Notes: generated by a model not told the origin, from the sequence alone. A stretch of DNA of 64,000 nt from Steroidobacter agaridevorans (GCF_009932555.1 NZ_BLJO01000008.1:244644-308643); one strand, 5' to 3'; counted from the stretch's first letter, positions 27,138-36,226 are shown. Numbers and translations are program-made.

Positions 27138-27505
27138 CTTGGGGCAACCGGCGCGGCTCGCAAAGACTCAGCTCGCCGGCGCGGCCACCGTTACACATCC
27201 GTCGGTGCGCTAATAGTCGAACGCCTGATTATCCGGACCGGCTCGAAAAGCGAATCTTCAGGGACCGAGGAGCGTGCGCCGGCCAGCTGAATTCCTGGTG
27301 AATTCGGGCCTGCAGCGTGCAGTTTTGTAAGCCTGACGGCCTGAATGGCGACCACGTCACATTCGCGGTCGCGTGTCCGCGCCAAACTACTGGCGCTTAA
27401 GGTTTCATCGTACAGCGCCTCGGAGTGTCAATAGTTAAGATTCGGCCGGCGCAATCCGGCTTCGTCTTTCGCCATTTGCCTAGCGCCAATCGAGGGAACC
27501 CCGAC
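27138..27505. other. Non-coding gap, no clear element
   Basis: 368 bp between the divergent methyltransferase and beta-barrel genes. I see no RNA gene or hairpin with a T tract. Its end holds GAGGGA (27492-27497), the ribosome site for the GTG start at 27506. The promoters of both genes should lie here but no strong -35/-10 pair stands out. Confidence 0.4.
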
Positions 27506-28150
27506 GTGTATCGCAGCTCACTCGCCGCCATTGCAATGACCGCCGCCTTGCTGAGCCCGATGGCTCATGCCGAGGGCGAGAAGAGTCTGCGCGTGCACTG
27601 GAACAAGTCGTCGGAGACCGATCTGGCGACGGTGGTGATCGGCGATTACCAGGAGTCGCCGGAGTCGAACTACCTGATCGGCGCGACCTACGGCTACCAG
27701 TACAGCGACACGCTGTTTACGTTGCCGCTGGAGATGACTGCGAACGTCGGCGTGCAGTGGTTCGACGAGCAGGGCTATCAGGAGAATGGCTACGGACTCA
27801 CGGCGTTCATCAAGGCGCACTATCGTTGGGAGCTGCCGTGGACCGACAAGCAAGTCCGCCTCGGGCTGGGCGAGGGACTCAGCTATGTGTCGCGCATTCC
27901 GATGAGCGAGGTCCGGGACTTCGCCAAGAAGGATGGCGCCGAGTCGGAAAAGTTGATGAATTATCTGGAGTGGACCATCGACCTGCCGCTGCGCCAGTTC
28001 GAGCCGCTGCATGGCTTGTTCGACGGCGGGGCCATCGAAGAGGCATCGGTGGGGTTCCTGGTGTGGCACCGCTCCAGCGTGTTCGGGCTGTTCAGTGAGA
28101 CCGGCGGCGGCGTGAACTTCATGGGCTTCAGCTTCGAGGCCCAGTTCTAA
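27506..28150 (+). CDS. Outer-membrane beta-barrel protein, unknown
   Basis: 214 aa from GTG 27506, chosen for the GAGGGA site and because a signal peptide (ending AHA, about residue 23) then sits at the N-terminus. About ten amphipathic strands follow and the last residue is Phe (GFSFEAQF), as in outer-membrane proteins. The strand VWHRSSVFGLF has the His-x-Ser seen in PagL-type lipid A deacylases, but the Glu spacing does not fit PagL, so no enzyme is claimed. A small gene follows after 48 bp. Confidence 0.75.
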   Translation: MYRSSLAAIAMTAALLSPMAHAEGEKSLRVHWNKSSETDLATVVIGDYQESPESNYLIGATYGYQYSDTLFTLPLEMTANVGVQWFDEQGYQENGYGLTAFIKAHYRWELPWTDKQVRLGLGEGLSYVSRIPMSEVRDFAKKDGAESEKLMNYLEWTIDLPLRQFEPLHGLFDGGAIEEASVGFLVWHRSSVFGLFSETGGGVNFMGFSFEAQF

Positions 28151-28198
28151 AGCGCTCAACGCCGATAGAATCAACGATAACGTGGCATGGAGTTGGCA

Positions 28199-28405
28199 AT
28201 GAAGCTGGAAGTGATGTCGATCAGTTTCCTGCGCAGTGGGGCGCTGTCGGTCGAAGTCGGCGCGCAGTCGCAGAAGGACACGCCCGCCGAGCCGTCGCTC
28301 GACGTGGTGAAGATGTGGGTGTACCTGCCGTCCTATAACAAGTCCGACCGCATGGAGGACATCCTCGAGGCGGCGCTCAACATCGCACGCCAGTCGCTGC
28401 GCTGA
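28199..28405 (+). CDS. Small conserved-looking protein, unknown
   Basis: 68 aa from ATG 28199, with GGAG 5 nt upstream. No signal peptide. It begins with two beta-like strands, has an acidic middle and ends in a helix (RMEDILEAALNIARQSLR). I do not recognise it. It lies between the beta-barrel gene and the dehydrogenase leader, in the same direction. Confidence 0.6.
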   Translation: MKLEVMSISFLRSGALSVEVGAQSQKDTPAEPSLDVVKMWVYLPSYNKSDRMEDILEAALNIARQSLR

Positions 28406-28429
28406 GCGGCGCCCGACGCTGACGTTTCT

Positions 28430-28532
28430 TATAAGTCTCCTCGTCGTTTCTGAGGAGCATCCGCCGGGGTCGCACGTATAAGATTCCCCCAACCGCGCCG
28501 TCAGCAAGGCGCGGACTCAATTGGGGGATTCG
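28430..28532 (+). promoter_or_regulatory. Leader hairpin that covers the ribosome site of the dehydrogenase gene
   Basis: Two TATAAG -10-like sites lie at 28430-28435 and 28477-28482. Next, CCCCCAA (28486-28492) pairs with TTGGGGG (28521-28527), and the adjacent CCGCGCC (28493-28499) pairs with GGCGCGG (28508-28514), with a 6-nt bulge on one side. The outer 3' arm is the ribosome binding site itself, 5 nt before ATG 28533. Transcription from the first -10 would include the whole hairpin; from the second it would lose part of the 5' arm. Confidence 0.55.
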
Positions 28533-30608
28533 ATGCGGCCATTCCGTTGCGCGGTACAGCTTGTCTTGCAGGGCGCGATTCTCGCGGTCCTTGCTCATTC
28601 GACTTTGGCCGGCGCCGCCGACGTCGATACCGCCCGCCTGCTCGCCGCTCCTGGCAACAACGCTGACTGGCTCACGCATGGCCGCACTTACGACGAACAG
28701 CGCTTCAGTCCGCTGGCGAAAATTCATCAGGGCAACGTCAACGAGCTGAAGCTCGCCTGGTTCTACGAGTTCGACACGACGCGCGGCCAGGAAGCGACGC
28801 CGCTGGTGATCGACGGCGTCATGTATGTCACATCGTCGTGGAGCAAAGTATTTGCGCTCGATGCGCGCACCGGTCGCGAGCTGTGGCGCTTCGATCCCAA
28901 AGTCGACGGCGCCAAGGCCATCGATGCCTGCTGCGATGTCGTCAACCGCGGTGTCGCTGCCTGGGGCAATCGTCTGTTCGTCGGCACGCTCGACGGACGT
29001 TTGATCGCGCTCGATCGCGCCACCGGCAAACTCGCCTGGTCCGTGCAGACGACCGATCCGGCCAAGCGTTACACCATCACCGGCGCGCCCCGCGTGATCG
29101 CGGGCAAAGTCATCATCGGCAATGGCGGCGGCGAGATGGGCGTGCGTGGCTACGTCTCAGCCTACGATGCGAACGACGGCAAGATGGCATGGCGTTTCTA
29201 TACCGTGCCCGGCAATCCCAAAGACGGATTCGAGAGCCCCGCGCTCGAGCGCGCTGCGAAGACCTGGCACGGCGAATGGTGGAAGTACGGTGGCGGCGGC
29301 ACCGTGTGGGATTCGATGGCGTACGATCCGCAGCTCGATCTTCTTTATATCGGTGTCGGCAACGGCAGCCCCTGGAATCATCAGATCCGCTCCAAGGGCG
29401 AAGGCGACAATCTTTATCTGTCGTCGATCGTGGCGCTGCGCCCGTCGAGCGGCGAGTACGTGTGGCATTTCCAGACGACGCCGGCGGAGTCGTGGGATTT
29501 CACCGCGACTCAGCACATCATCCTTGCCGACCTCACGATCGATGGCAAAGCCCGCAAGGTGCTGATGCAGGCGCCCAAGAACGGGTTCTTTTACGTGATC
29601 GACCGCGCCACGGGTGAGTTCATCCACGCCAAGAACTACGTGCACGTGACGTGGACGACCGGCCTCGATCCGAAGACCGGCCGGCCCGGCATGGTGCCCG
29701 AGGCGCGTTATCTGCGAGAGCCGGCGATGGTGTCGCCCGGGCCGCTCGGTGCGCACAACTGGTATCCGATGTCGTTCAGTCCGCAGACGCAGCTGGCGTA
29801 TATCCCGGCCTTGGAAGCGTCGAGCTATTACAAACACGACGACGGTTTTCAGTTCCGCGATCGCACTTGGAATACGGGCATTCAGATCTCGCGCGATCCC
29901 GCGAATGCGAAGACGGTTGCCGATGCGGCTAAAGGCAAGGGCGGAGCGATGCTGCTCGCGTGGGACCCCGTGGCTCAGCGTGAAGTATGGCGTGTGAATT
30001 ATCAGCGCGCCGGCAACGGTGGCTTGCTCACGACCGGTGGCAAGCTGGTGTTTCAGGGTTCGGTCGACGGCATGTTCAACGCGTACGCTGCGGATACGGG
30101 CGCGCGTTTGTGGTCGCAGGATGTGCAGAACGCGATCCTCGGCGGACCGGTGACGTTCGAATTGGATGGCGAACAATATGTGACTGCGCTGGCGGGCATC
30201 GGCGGTGTGGCGGTGGCTGGCGTGCTCGGCGCGTCGCAGCCCCGCAGTAAGTATGGACGTGTCGTGACGTTCAAGATTGGTGGCAAGGCGGAGCTGCCGG
30301 CGCTGATCTCCAACACCACGCGCAAGCCACCGGATGTGCGTCGAGCGAACGCAGAGGGCAATATCGCGTCGGGGCAGCGCACGTACGATAACGTGTGCTC
30401 CGTCTGCCATGGGATGAATGCCAGAAGCGAGACGGCGATTCCGGACCTGCGTTACTCCAATGCCATCGTCTCTCGCGACGCGTTCAAGTCGATCGTGATC
30501 GATGGCGAGCGTGCGAGTAAGGGCATGGTGGGCTTCGGCTCGACGCTGACGCCGGCGCAAGCGGAGGAGATCCGGGCTTACCTGGTGTCGCTGGCGGTCG
30601 CGCTTTGA
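28533..30608 (+). CDS. PQQ-dependent quinohemoprotein alcohol dehydrogenase
   Basis: 691 aa from ATG 28533. Signal peptide to about residue 28, then an eight-blade beta-propeller with the adjacent Cys pair of quinoprotein dehydrogenases (DACCDV), the PQQ/Ca contact GGGEMGVRGYV, GVGNGSPWN, and the catalytic Asp in ESWDF. Two residues after that Asp is Thr, not a second Asp, so calcium rather than a lanthanide is expected. The C-terminus is a cytochrome c domain with CSVCH and a Met ligand in GMVGFG. It oxidises alcohols in the periplasm and passes electrons to the respiratory chain. Translation may be controlled by the leader hairpin. Confidence 0.93.
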   Translation: MRPFRCAVQLVLQGAILAVLAHSTLAGAADVDTARLLAAPGNNADWLTHGRTYDEQRFSPLAKIHQGNVNELKLAWFYEFDTTRGQEATPLVIDGVMYVTSSWSKVFALDARTGRELWRFDPKVDGAKAIDACCDVVNRGVAAWGNRLFVGTLDGRLIALDRATGKLAWSVQTTDPAKRYTITGAPRVIAGKVIIGNGGGEMGVRGYVSAYDANDGKMAWRFYTVPGNPKDGFESPALERAAKTWHGEWWKYGGGGTVWDSMAYDPQLDLLYIGVGNGSPWNHQIRSKGEGDNLYLSSIVALRPSSGEYVWHFQTTPAESWDFTATQHIILADLTIDGKARKVLMQAPKNGFFYVIDRATGEFIHAKNYVHVTWTTGLDPKTGRPGMVPEARYLREPAMVSPGPLGAHNWYPMSFSPQTQLAYIPALEASSYYKHDDGFQFRDRTWNTGIQISRDPANAKTVADAAKGKGGAMLLAWDPVAQREVWRVNYQRAGNGGLLTTGGKLVFQGSVDGMFNAYAADTGARLWSQDVQNAILGGPVTFELDGEQYVTALAGIGGVAVAGVLGASQPRSKYGRVVTFKIGGKAELPALISNTTRKPPDVRRANAEGNIASGQRTYDNVCSVCHGMNARSETAIPDLRYSNAIVSRDAFKSIVIDGERASKGMVGFGSTLTPAQAEEIRAYLVSLAVAL

Positions 30609-30715
30609 GCCGGTGTAACTTTCCGCCGCATTCCGTGTAAACGCCGTAAGTGCCTTGGCGGCAAGGACCCGCCTTGGCACACTGCGTCCCATTCCAACCG
30701 TCACGGAACCTCGAC

Positions 30716-32713
30716 ATGACCCGCTCAATGGCGTTGGCTGCTTTCCTTGCCACCTTCATCTGCTTGCCCGCGCTCGGAGCCGAAACCCGGCACACCATCA
30801 TCCTCGGCGGCAACAAGGCCGGCATGCAGGTAACCAACGTCGCTGCCGACGGTACCCGCGAGGTCTCGTACGAATTCACCGACCGTGGCCGTGGGCCAAA
30901 GATCAGCGCTCGGATCAAGGTCAACGAAGCCGGGTTGCCTGTAGCTGTGCAGGCTAGCGGCAACGACTATCTCAAGGTGCCGGTGAAGGAGACGTTCACG
31001 CTCGAACAGGGCGTGGCGCGATGGAAGAACGATGCGGAGAGCGGCGAGAAGAAGCTCACCGCGCCGGCGTTCTATGTCAGCCTGCACAGCGTCCCCGAAG
31101 AAGGCGCGCTGCTCGCCAACGCCTTGTTGAAAGCGGACGGGCAAAAGTTGGCGCTGCTGCCGGAAGGGCAGGCGACGCTCCAACGTGGCGATGAGGTGAC
31201 GCTGAAGTCTGCCTCTGGCACGCGTCGGGTGACGAGTTACGAAATCTCCGGTCTCGGCTTCGCGCCGGAAACCATCTGGCTGGATCAGAACGGCGCGTTC
31301 TTCGCAGCTGTGAGCAGTTGGTCGTCCTTCATCCTCGAGGGCTGGGAATCGAGCGTCCCGGAACTCATGGAATTGCAGGACAAGCGCTCCAGCGCGCGCA
31401 CACAGGAGAGCGCGCGTGCGTTGACGCGGACGCCGAAGGGGCCGCTCGCGATCGTCAATGCCAATCTGTTCGACTCGCAGACCGGTAAATCTATTCCGGG
31501 CTCAACTGTGCTGATCGAAGGCAACCGCATCAAGGCGGTCGGCCTCGATGGCAAGGTCGCCATTCCCGCTGGCGCCGAGCGGATCGACGCTCGCGGGCGG
31601 GCGCTATTGCCGGGCCTGGCGGACATGCACGTGCATCTCAGTGAGCACGAGGGTGTGCAGCACCTCGCGGCCGGTGTGACGATGGTTCGTGACATGGCCA
31701 ACGATCCTGATGCGCTGCTCGGGTTCAAACGTCGCTTCGATGCGGGCGAGGAAGTGGGTCCGCGCATCTTCATGTCCGGCATCATGGAAGGCCCCGGACC
31801 GTTTGCCGGCCCGACGAAGGTGCTCGTCGACAACGAAGCGAAGGCGCGCGAGGCCGTCGACAACTACGCGAAGCAAGGCTATCAGGGCGTGAAGATCTAC
31901 AGCTCCGTCAAGCCGGAGCTGGTGCCCGTCATCGCCAGGCTTGCGCACGAGAAAGGATTGCACGTCGGCGGTCACGTGCCTGCGTACATGACCGCGCGCC
32001 AGTTCATCGAAGCGGGCGCGGAGGAGATCCAGCACATCAATTTCGTTTTCCTGAATTTCTTCTTCGATGAAGTGCAGGACACGCGCACGCCCGCACGCTT
32101 CACCACGGTGGCGCAGCGTGCGTCGAAGTTGGATCTCAACTCGGCCGAAGTACGCTCCTTCGTGCAGTTGATGAAGGACAAGCATGTCGTGCTCGATCCT
32201 ACCGTCACCGTGTTCAACACGATGATGACCCGGCAGCCCGGCACCGTCGGCCCGGGTTATGCGCCGATCGCGGGCCGGTTGCCGCCGCAAATCCGTCGCT
32301 CGCTGCTCTCGGGCGGCTTGCCGATTCCGAAAGGCAGCGAGCAGCAGTATCAAGACTCGGCCGATGCGTTGCTACGAATGATCAAGCTGCTCTACGACTC
32401 GGGCATCACGCTGGTGGCCGGCACCGACGACCTGGCGGGTTTTACCTTGCATCGTGAATTGGAGTTGTATGTGCAGGCGGGTATATCGGCGCCCGAAACA
32501 TTGCGTATCGCGACATTGAATGCCGCGAAAGTACTCGAGCGCGATGCCGACCTGGGCACGATCGCCCCTGGCAAATTTGCGGACATGATCCTGGTCGATG
32601 GCGACCCGGCGCGACGGATCAGCGATATCAGAAATACCGACCTGGTCGTGAAAGACGGCAAAGTTTACGAAGTCGACGCGCTCTATCGCAGCATCGGCGT
32701 GCTGCCGCGCTGA
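30716..32713 (+). CDS. Secreted amidohydrolase
   Basis: 665 aa with a signal peptide (1-20, ALG-A). An N-terminal beta domain of about 230 residues precedes the metal-dependent TIM-barrel amidohydrolase: DMHVHL (metal His pair), a Lys in GVKIYSSV, GGHVP, EIQHINF and TDDLAG (metal Asp). A closing beta part has GKFADMILVDGDP. This is the imidazolonepropionase-like group, which includes prolidases and organophosphate-acid hydrolases. The substrate is unknown; secretion suggests peptide or xenobiotic use. It lies 107 bp after the dehydrogenase gene; co-transcription is possible. Confidence 0.9.
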   Translation: MTRSMALAAFLATFICLPALGAETRHTIILGGNKAGMQVTNVAADGTREVSYEFTDRGRGPKISARIKVNEAGLPVAVQASGNDYLKVPVKETFTLEQGVARWKNDAESGEKKLTAPAFYVSLHSVPEEGALLANALLKADGQKLALLPEGQATLQRGDEVTLKSASGTRRVTSYEISGLGFAPETIWLDQNGAFFAAVSSWSSFILEGWESSVPELMELQDKRSSARTQESARALTRTPKGPLAIVNANLFDSQTGKSIPGSTVLIEGNRIKAVGLDGKVAIPAGAERIDARGRALLPGLADMHVHLSEHEGVQHLAAGVTMVRDMANDPDALLGFKRRFDAGEEVGPRIFMSGIMEGPGPFAGPTKVLVDNEAKAREAVDNYAKQGYQGVKIYSSVKPELVPVIARLAHEKGLHVGGHVPAYMTARQFIEAGAEEIQHINFVFLNFFFDEVQDTRTPARFTTVAQRASKLDLNSAEVRSFVQLMKDKHVVLDPTVTVFNTMMTRQPGTVGPGYAPIAGRLPPQIRRSLLSGGLPIPKGSEQQYQDSADALLRMIKLLYDSGITLVAGTDDLAGFTLHRELELYVQAGISAPETLRIATLNAAKVLERDADLGTIAPGKFADMILVDGDPARRISDIRNTDLVVKDGKVYEVDALYRSIGVLPR

Positions 32714-32899
32714 AGGCGGAACCGGCCCGGCGTCAAGTCCGTTTCTTTGCTAACTCACAGGGTACATGGATGTGCCCCGCCGCCAGAGGCGGCGAGCGGA
32801 GAGGAAAAACCACGCTTTTTCCTCGCAGCATGACCGTCGTGACAGGAGTCCGATCGGTCATTTTGTATGTGGCCTCTAAGCGAGGGGCGGGAGTTGGCA

Positions 32900-33325
32900 A
32901 TGTCGACGTTGAGGAACAATTTGTTGATGGCCGCGACGATCGGACTGATGGCGCTCGGCGGCTGCGCCACGACCGGCGGCAGCTTGAGCAGCTCGGCAAG
33001 TCGATTGGAGCGCAATGCGTATGCTCTCCACGACGAGGCGCGGGATGACGATGCGCGTTCGGGATTCCAGCGCGATGCCAGCGAGCTGGCAGAAGAGGCG
33101 CGTGAATTTCGTCGCACCGTCGAGGATCGCAGTTCTTCGAAAGAAGATGTGCGGGAGGCTTTCAGCGACGTGTCGAAGCGCTATCATGCGATGAGAGACG
33201 AGGTGGAGCGCTCGCAGAGCCGGGAAGCGGAACAGGAGTTTCGACCGGTCACCGAGGCGTACCTGGACGTGGAGCGTGAGATGCGCTCACGTGACGATCG
33301 AGATCGTTACGCGAGCGACGACTGA
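32900..33325 (+). CDS. Small helical lipoprotein
   Basis: 141 aa from ATG 32900 (GGGAGTTGG site). Lipoprotein signal with lipobox LGGC. The mature part is mostly charged helix, rich in Glu, Arg and Asp, with heptad-like spacing (AEEAREFRRTVED; RYHAMRDEVERSQ), so probably a coiled coil. No named domain. The DUF2845 gene overlaps or follows it immediately, which suggests one operon. Role unknown. Confidence 0.8.
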   Translation: MSTLRNNLLMAATIGLMALGGCATTGGSLSSSASRLERNAYALHDEARDDDARSGFQRDASELAEEAREFRRTVEDRSSSKEDVREAFSDVSKRYHAMRDEVERSQSREAEQEFRPVTEAYLDVEREMRSRDDRDRYASDD

Positions 33326-33662
33326 TTCGGAGCAGGATATCCGTAACCGTGTAACTGGTCTGGTCTGTGTAACGGCGCTGGCGGCGCCCGTGGCCGCCAG
33401 CGCCGATTCCATGCGCTGTGGCAAATGGGTCGTCAGCGAGTCCGTGACGGTGGGCGAGTTGCTCAGCAAATGCGGCGAGCCGCAAAGCCGGAACGTCACC
33501 AAGGACGACGTTTACATGACCACCGTCAACGGCACGCGTGTGAAGACGGAAAGGCAGACGGTGACGGAGCGGTGGATCTATCGGAATTCGTCGCGATCCT
33601 TGCCGATGCTCGTCGTCATCGTGGATGGCAAGATCGTCAGCCTGACGCGCGCTGACAGCTGA
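33291..33662 (+). CDS. DUF2845-type secreted protein, start uncertain
   Basis: The mature part, DSMRCGKWVVSESVTVGELLSKCGEPQ, then WIYRN and IVDGKIVSL, is the short DUF2845 pattern (two Cys, periplasmic). The signal sequence reads NRVTGLVCVTALAAPVAASA. No ATG precedes it: in-frame GTGs at 33276 and 33291 would place about 20-25 polar residues before the leader. GGAG (33329-33332) lies 6 nt before ATC 33339, which would give an ideal leader. So either GTG with an odd tail or a rare ATC start. It overlaps the end of the lipoprotein gene if GTG is used. Confidence 0.7.
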   Translation: MTIEIVTRATTDSEQDIRNRVTGLVCVTALAAPVAASADSMRCGKWVVSESVTVGELLSKCGEPQSRNVTKDDVYMTTVNGTRVKTERQTVTERWIYRNSSRSLPMLVVIVDGKIVSLTRADS

Positions 33663-33682
33663 TCGTTGTTTTCTGCTGAAGT

Positions 33683-33708
33683 GCGGCCGGGCTGCATTGC
33701 CCGGCCGC
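33683..33708. terminator. Hairpin between convergent genes
   Basis: A perfect 10-bp stem (GCGGCCGGGC / GCCCGGCCGC) with a 6-nt loop lies midway between two convergent genes. There is no good T tract on either side, so it would act as a rho-independent terminator only weakly. Confidence 0.5.
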
Positions 33709-33732
33709 GCGAAACTCACATCGATCGAACGA

Positions 33733-34068
33733 TCACTCGGTCTTGCCGGCCAGCTTGTTGCAGTTCTGCACGTCGCGCGCGCTCATGTCGCGGCCGCGGC
33801 TCGCGTAAGACGTGAGCTTGCCCAACGTTTCCGCCACTTTGCGGCATTCCTTCATGTACGAGTCCAGGCTGCCGCGACGGTCGCCCTTGCCCTCGCACTT
33901 GTCGGCTTCACAGCGCCACGTCACGCCGGAGATTTCGGTTTCGGTCGCAGCCGACACCGGCGTCGCGAGCGTCGCCTGGGCGAGGTACGAAGGGGCCGCC
34001 GCCGAAACCAGGTTGCTCGTCGCCAGAGTGCAGACCGCAATCGCACTCGCCATCGCCAACATACGCAT
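33733..34068 (-). CDS. Small secreted Cys-containing protein
   Basis: 111 aa from ATG 34068, with GAGGAG 9 nt upstream; the longer open frame to 34206 has no support. Signal peptide of about 24 residues. The mature part has WRCEADKCEGKGD, YMKECRKVAETLGKL and a final VQNCNKLAG, so four Cys that could form two disulfides. I know similar hypothetical proteins from Xanthomonas- and Sphingomonas-like bacteria but no function. Confidence 0.75.
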   Translation of the reverse strand: MRMLAMASAIAVCTLATSNLVSAAAPSYLAQATLATPVSAATETEISGVTWRCEADKCEGKGDRRGSLDSYMKECRKVAETLGKLTSYASRGRDMSARDVQNCNKLAGKTE

Positions 34069-34504
34069 CGTCAAATCTCCTCGGTACATAACAGGTACGT
34101 TTGAACCGGGCGCACTGTATGCAGCGCAGGAAGACGAGCCAATGCATTTTTCAGCACGAGTGAAATGCCTCGCGCTCAGGAATGAGCTGCGCGTTTTGTG
34201 ATGCACACGCGCGCGCTAAATGTTTCTTTGCTGTAGGGAAGCGGCCTTTTATGAGCTGTTTTTATCGAACCGCAGGCACATGATGCACGGATTCGCGGCG
34301 TTTGTGAAGAATGATGAAAGAAAGATTAGCTCTGCAAGCTGGAGTTACAAGCCGTGCGCAAAATTCGGCGATCGGCGACAGCGCGGAGCGTGCGTCAGAG
34401 AACCGACGCGATCGTTACCAGTGCAAAGAAACGTTGGCCAGTGTAACGATATATATCGGCGAGGAGGCGAGCCGGAGATTGCCTCCGGCTCGCCTCGGTG
34501 CGGA
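34069..34504. other. Non-coding gap
   Basis: 436 bp between divergent and terminating minus-strand genes. Apart from the 14-bp hairpin at 34464-34496 and a 12-bp palindrome CGATATATATCG (34447-34458), I see nothing. The reading frames through it have no ribosome site or recognisable protein. Base composition is lower in G+C than the neighbours. Confidence 0.45.
34464..34496 (-). terminator. Long hairpin after the redoxin-fusion gene
   Basis: A perfect 14-bp stem (GAGGCGAGCCGGAG / CTCCGGCTCGCCTC) with a 5-nt loop, eight bases past the stop codon on the minus strand. The bases after it are A/T-rich (a TATATAT palindrome) but not a run of T. Confidence 0.65.
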
Positions 34505-36226
34505 TCAGGTGTTGGGCATATCGCTGAACAGCTCGGCCTGGTTCGGCTCCGAGCTCTTCGGCTGCTTCTGGTCTTCTTTGACGTTGCGATAGCGGATCAC
34601 GCCGAACACCATCTCTTCCCAGGTCTGCTCGCCCCAGGTGACTTCGCGGTTCGGGTCCGGGTTCGCCTTGTTCTGCACCGAGTTGTCGAACACCTGCGTG
34701 TAGACGACGCGGGTGCCGGCCGGGACGGTCAGCGGCTTAGCGAGGTCGTAGGTCGACTGCCAATTGAAGTCATACGTCGGAATGTTGATCAGCGTTTCTT
34801 CACGCCCATCCGGATAGTGCGCGACGAAGCTCGAGGACTTGCCTCGGAAGTGAGCGTGCGGATGCAGGCTGAAGATGACCGCGTCCTGATCGAACTTACG
34901 CTCGGCCTTCTCGACGTGATACTTGGTGTTCGGCGGAATCTTCAGCTTGGCGTTGACGAAGATCATGCTGCGGAAGTTGTACTTCGGCGGCTCTTTCATG
35001 AAGTACAGGCCCATGCGGGTCACGTCCGTGAGCACCTGGCCGTTCGGCGTGTAGTGCACCTGGAAATGCAGCTTCGACTTCGCTGGCAGCAGAATGCCGT
35101 TGTCCTTCGGCACCTGCAGCGGCTGCGCGCCGGGCACGTAGTTGTTCAAGCTGATATTGCCGCGAGTCTCGCCGCCCGCCGACGCGATGATGTGATGGAG
35201 CACCGCGCGCTGACCCGGCAGGAAGTCGACGGCCCGCACCCAAACGTCATGATCGAGCGGGTTGTCGAGCTTGATGTTCTGATACGGGATCGTGCCCGTT
35301 GCTGGTGTCGTGAACGGCGGCAGCTCGATCACCAGGTCCGGCTCGCCCAGTTCCCACTTCGGCCAATCCTTCTTTTGCGACAACAGCGGATCGGCGCCTG
35401 CGCCGCGCGGCGAGCCCGCTTCGATCCAGTGGACCAGCGTCTTCGCTTGCGCCGGGCTCAGGCCGCGATCGTTGCTGAACACCCCGTAGTGCGGATCGGC
35501 ATGCCAGGGCGGCATGCGCTGCGTGCGCACGACTTCGCGAATCATCGGCGAGAAGCCGCGGATCATGTCGTAGTTGGTCATCTGCCAGGGGCCGATGCCG
35601 CCCTGGCGATGGCACACGACGCACTTGTCCATGAGGATCGGCGCGACTTCCTTTTCATAGGAAATGTTGGCGTGCGCGCTGCGCTTGTCGCGCTCGGGCA
35701 TCTTGATCGCGCAGCCCTTGGCGGCAGTGGCGGCGGGTGCAGGCTTGCCGGCCATCACCGCATCGATCGCGCCGGCGACGCCACTGGCATCGCCACGGTA
35801 GGCGATCTTCCAGCCTTTCGGATTCAGGACCAGCACTTCGCCGTTGCTGACCAGGTTCAGCGATTCGCCGACCAGCTGCGTGCCGTCGAGCATGATGGGC
35901 AGCTTGATACCGGCCTGAGTGGCTTCTTTGCCGACCGCTTGCAGCGAATCGCTCAGGTTCGAATTGATCGCCAGGAACGTCACGCCCTGCGATTCATATT
36001 TGCCTTGCAGGGCCTGCACGGTCGTGACTGCCTGGCGGGACGCGTCACAGCCGTTGCCCTGCGCGAGCAGCACCACGGCTTTCATGTCGGAAAGATAGTA
36101 GAGCTCGTGGGAGACGCCCTGATGATCCGTCAGGCGAAAATTGTCCGCGACGCCGGCCGCGGCCAGCACATGCGGACTCAGCAGGAATGACGACAGCAGG
36201 ATCCCGGCACGATGAAGGTTGCGCAT
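34505..36226 (-). CDS. Redoxin / cytochrome c / copper-monooxygenase-like fusion
   Basis: 573 aa from ATG 36226. Signal peptide (1-22), then a peroxiredoxin/thioredoxin-like domain (about 25-160) with a single Cys in GNGCDASR. Next a short cytochrome-c-like part with CVVCH (about 205), RMPPWHADPH and Met ligands. The C-terminal half resembles the two-domain PHM/DBM type copper monooxygenase: LHHII (Cu site with paired His), HFQVHY, and HPHAH (second Cu site). Proteins of this build are known only from genomes. A periplasmic electron-transfer or oxygenase role is inferred. Confidence 0.82.
   Translation of the reverse strand: MRNLHRAGILLSSFLLSPHVLAAAGVADNFRLTDHQGVSHELYYLSDMKAVVLLAQGNGCDASRQAVTTVQALQGKYESQGVTFLAINSNLSDSLQAVGKEATQAGIKLPIMLDGTQLVGESLNLVSNGEVLVLNPKGWKIAYRGDASGVAGAIDAVMAGKPAPAATAAKGCAIKMPERDKRSAHANISYEKEVAPILMDKCVVCHRQGGIGPWQMTNYDMIRGFSPMIREVVRTQRMPPWHADPHYGVFSNDRGLSPAQAKTLVHWIEAGSPRGAGADPLLSQKKDWPKWELGEPDLVIELPPFTTPATGTIPYQNIKLDNPLDHDVWVRAVDFLPGQRAVLHHIIASAGGETRGNISLNNYVPGAQPLQVPKDNGILLPAKSKLHFQVHYTPNGQVLTDVTRMGLYFMKEPPKYNFRSMIFVNAKLKIPPNTKYHVEKAERKFDQDAVIFSLHPHAHFRGKSSSFVAHYPDGREETLINIPTYDFNWQSTYDLAKPLTVPAGTRVVYTQVFDNSVQNKANPDPNREVTWGEQTWEEMVFGVIRYRNVKEDQKQPKSSEPNQAELFSDMPNT

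Noticed and set aside
27506-28150. PagL-type lipid A deacylase
   Set aside because: The His-x-Ser is present in one strand, but the Glu is 10 residues after the His instead of 14, and overall similarity is weak.
34220-36190. 656-codon plus-strand open frame opposite the redoxin-fusion gene
   Set aside because: The minus-strand gene has clear domains and a signal peptide; the plus frame translates to Arg/His/Asp-rich text with no motif.
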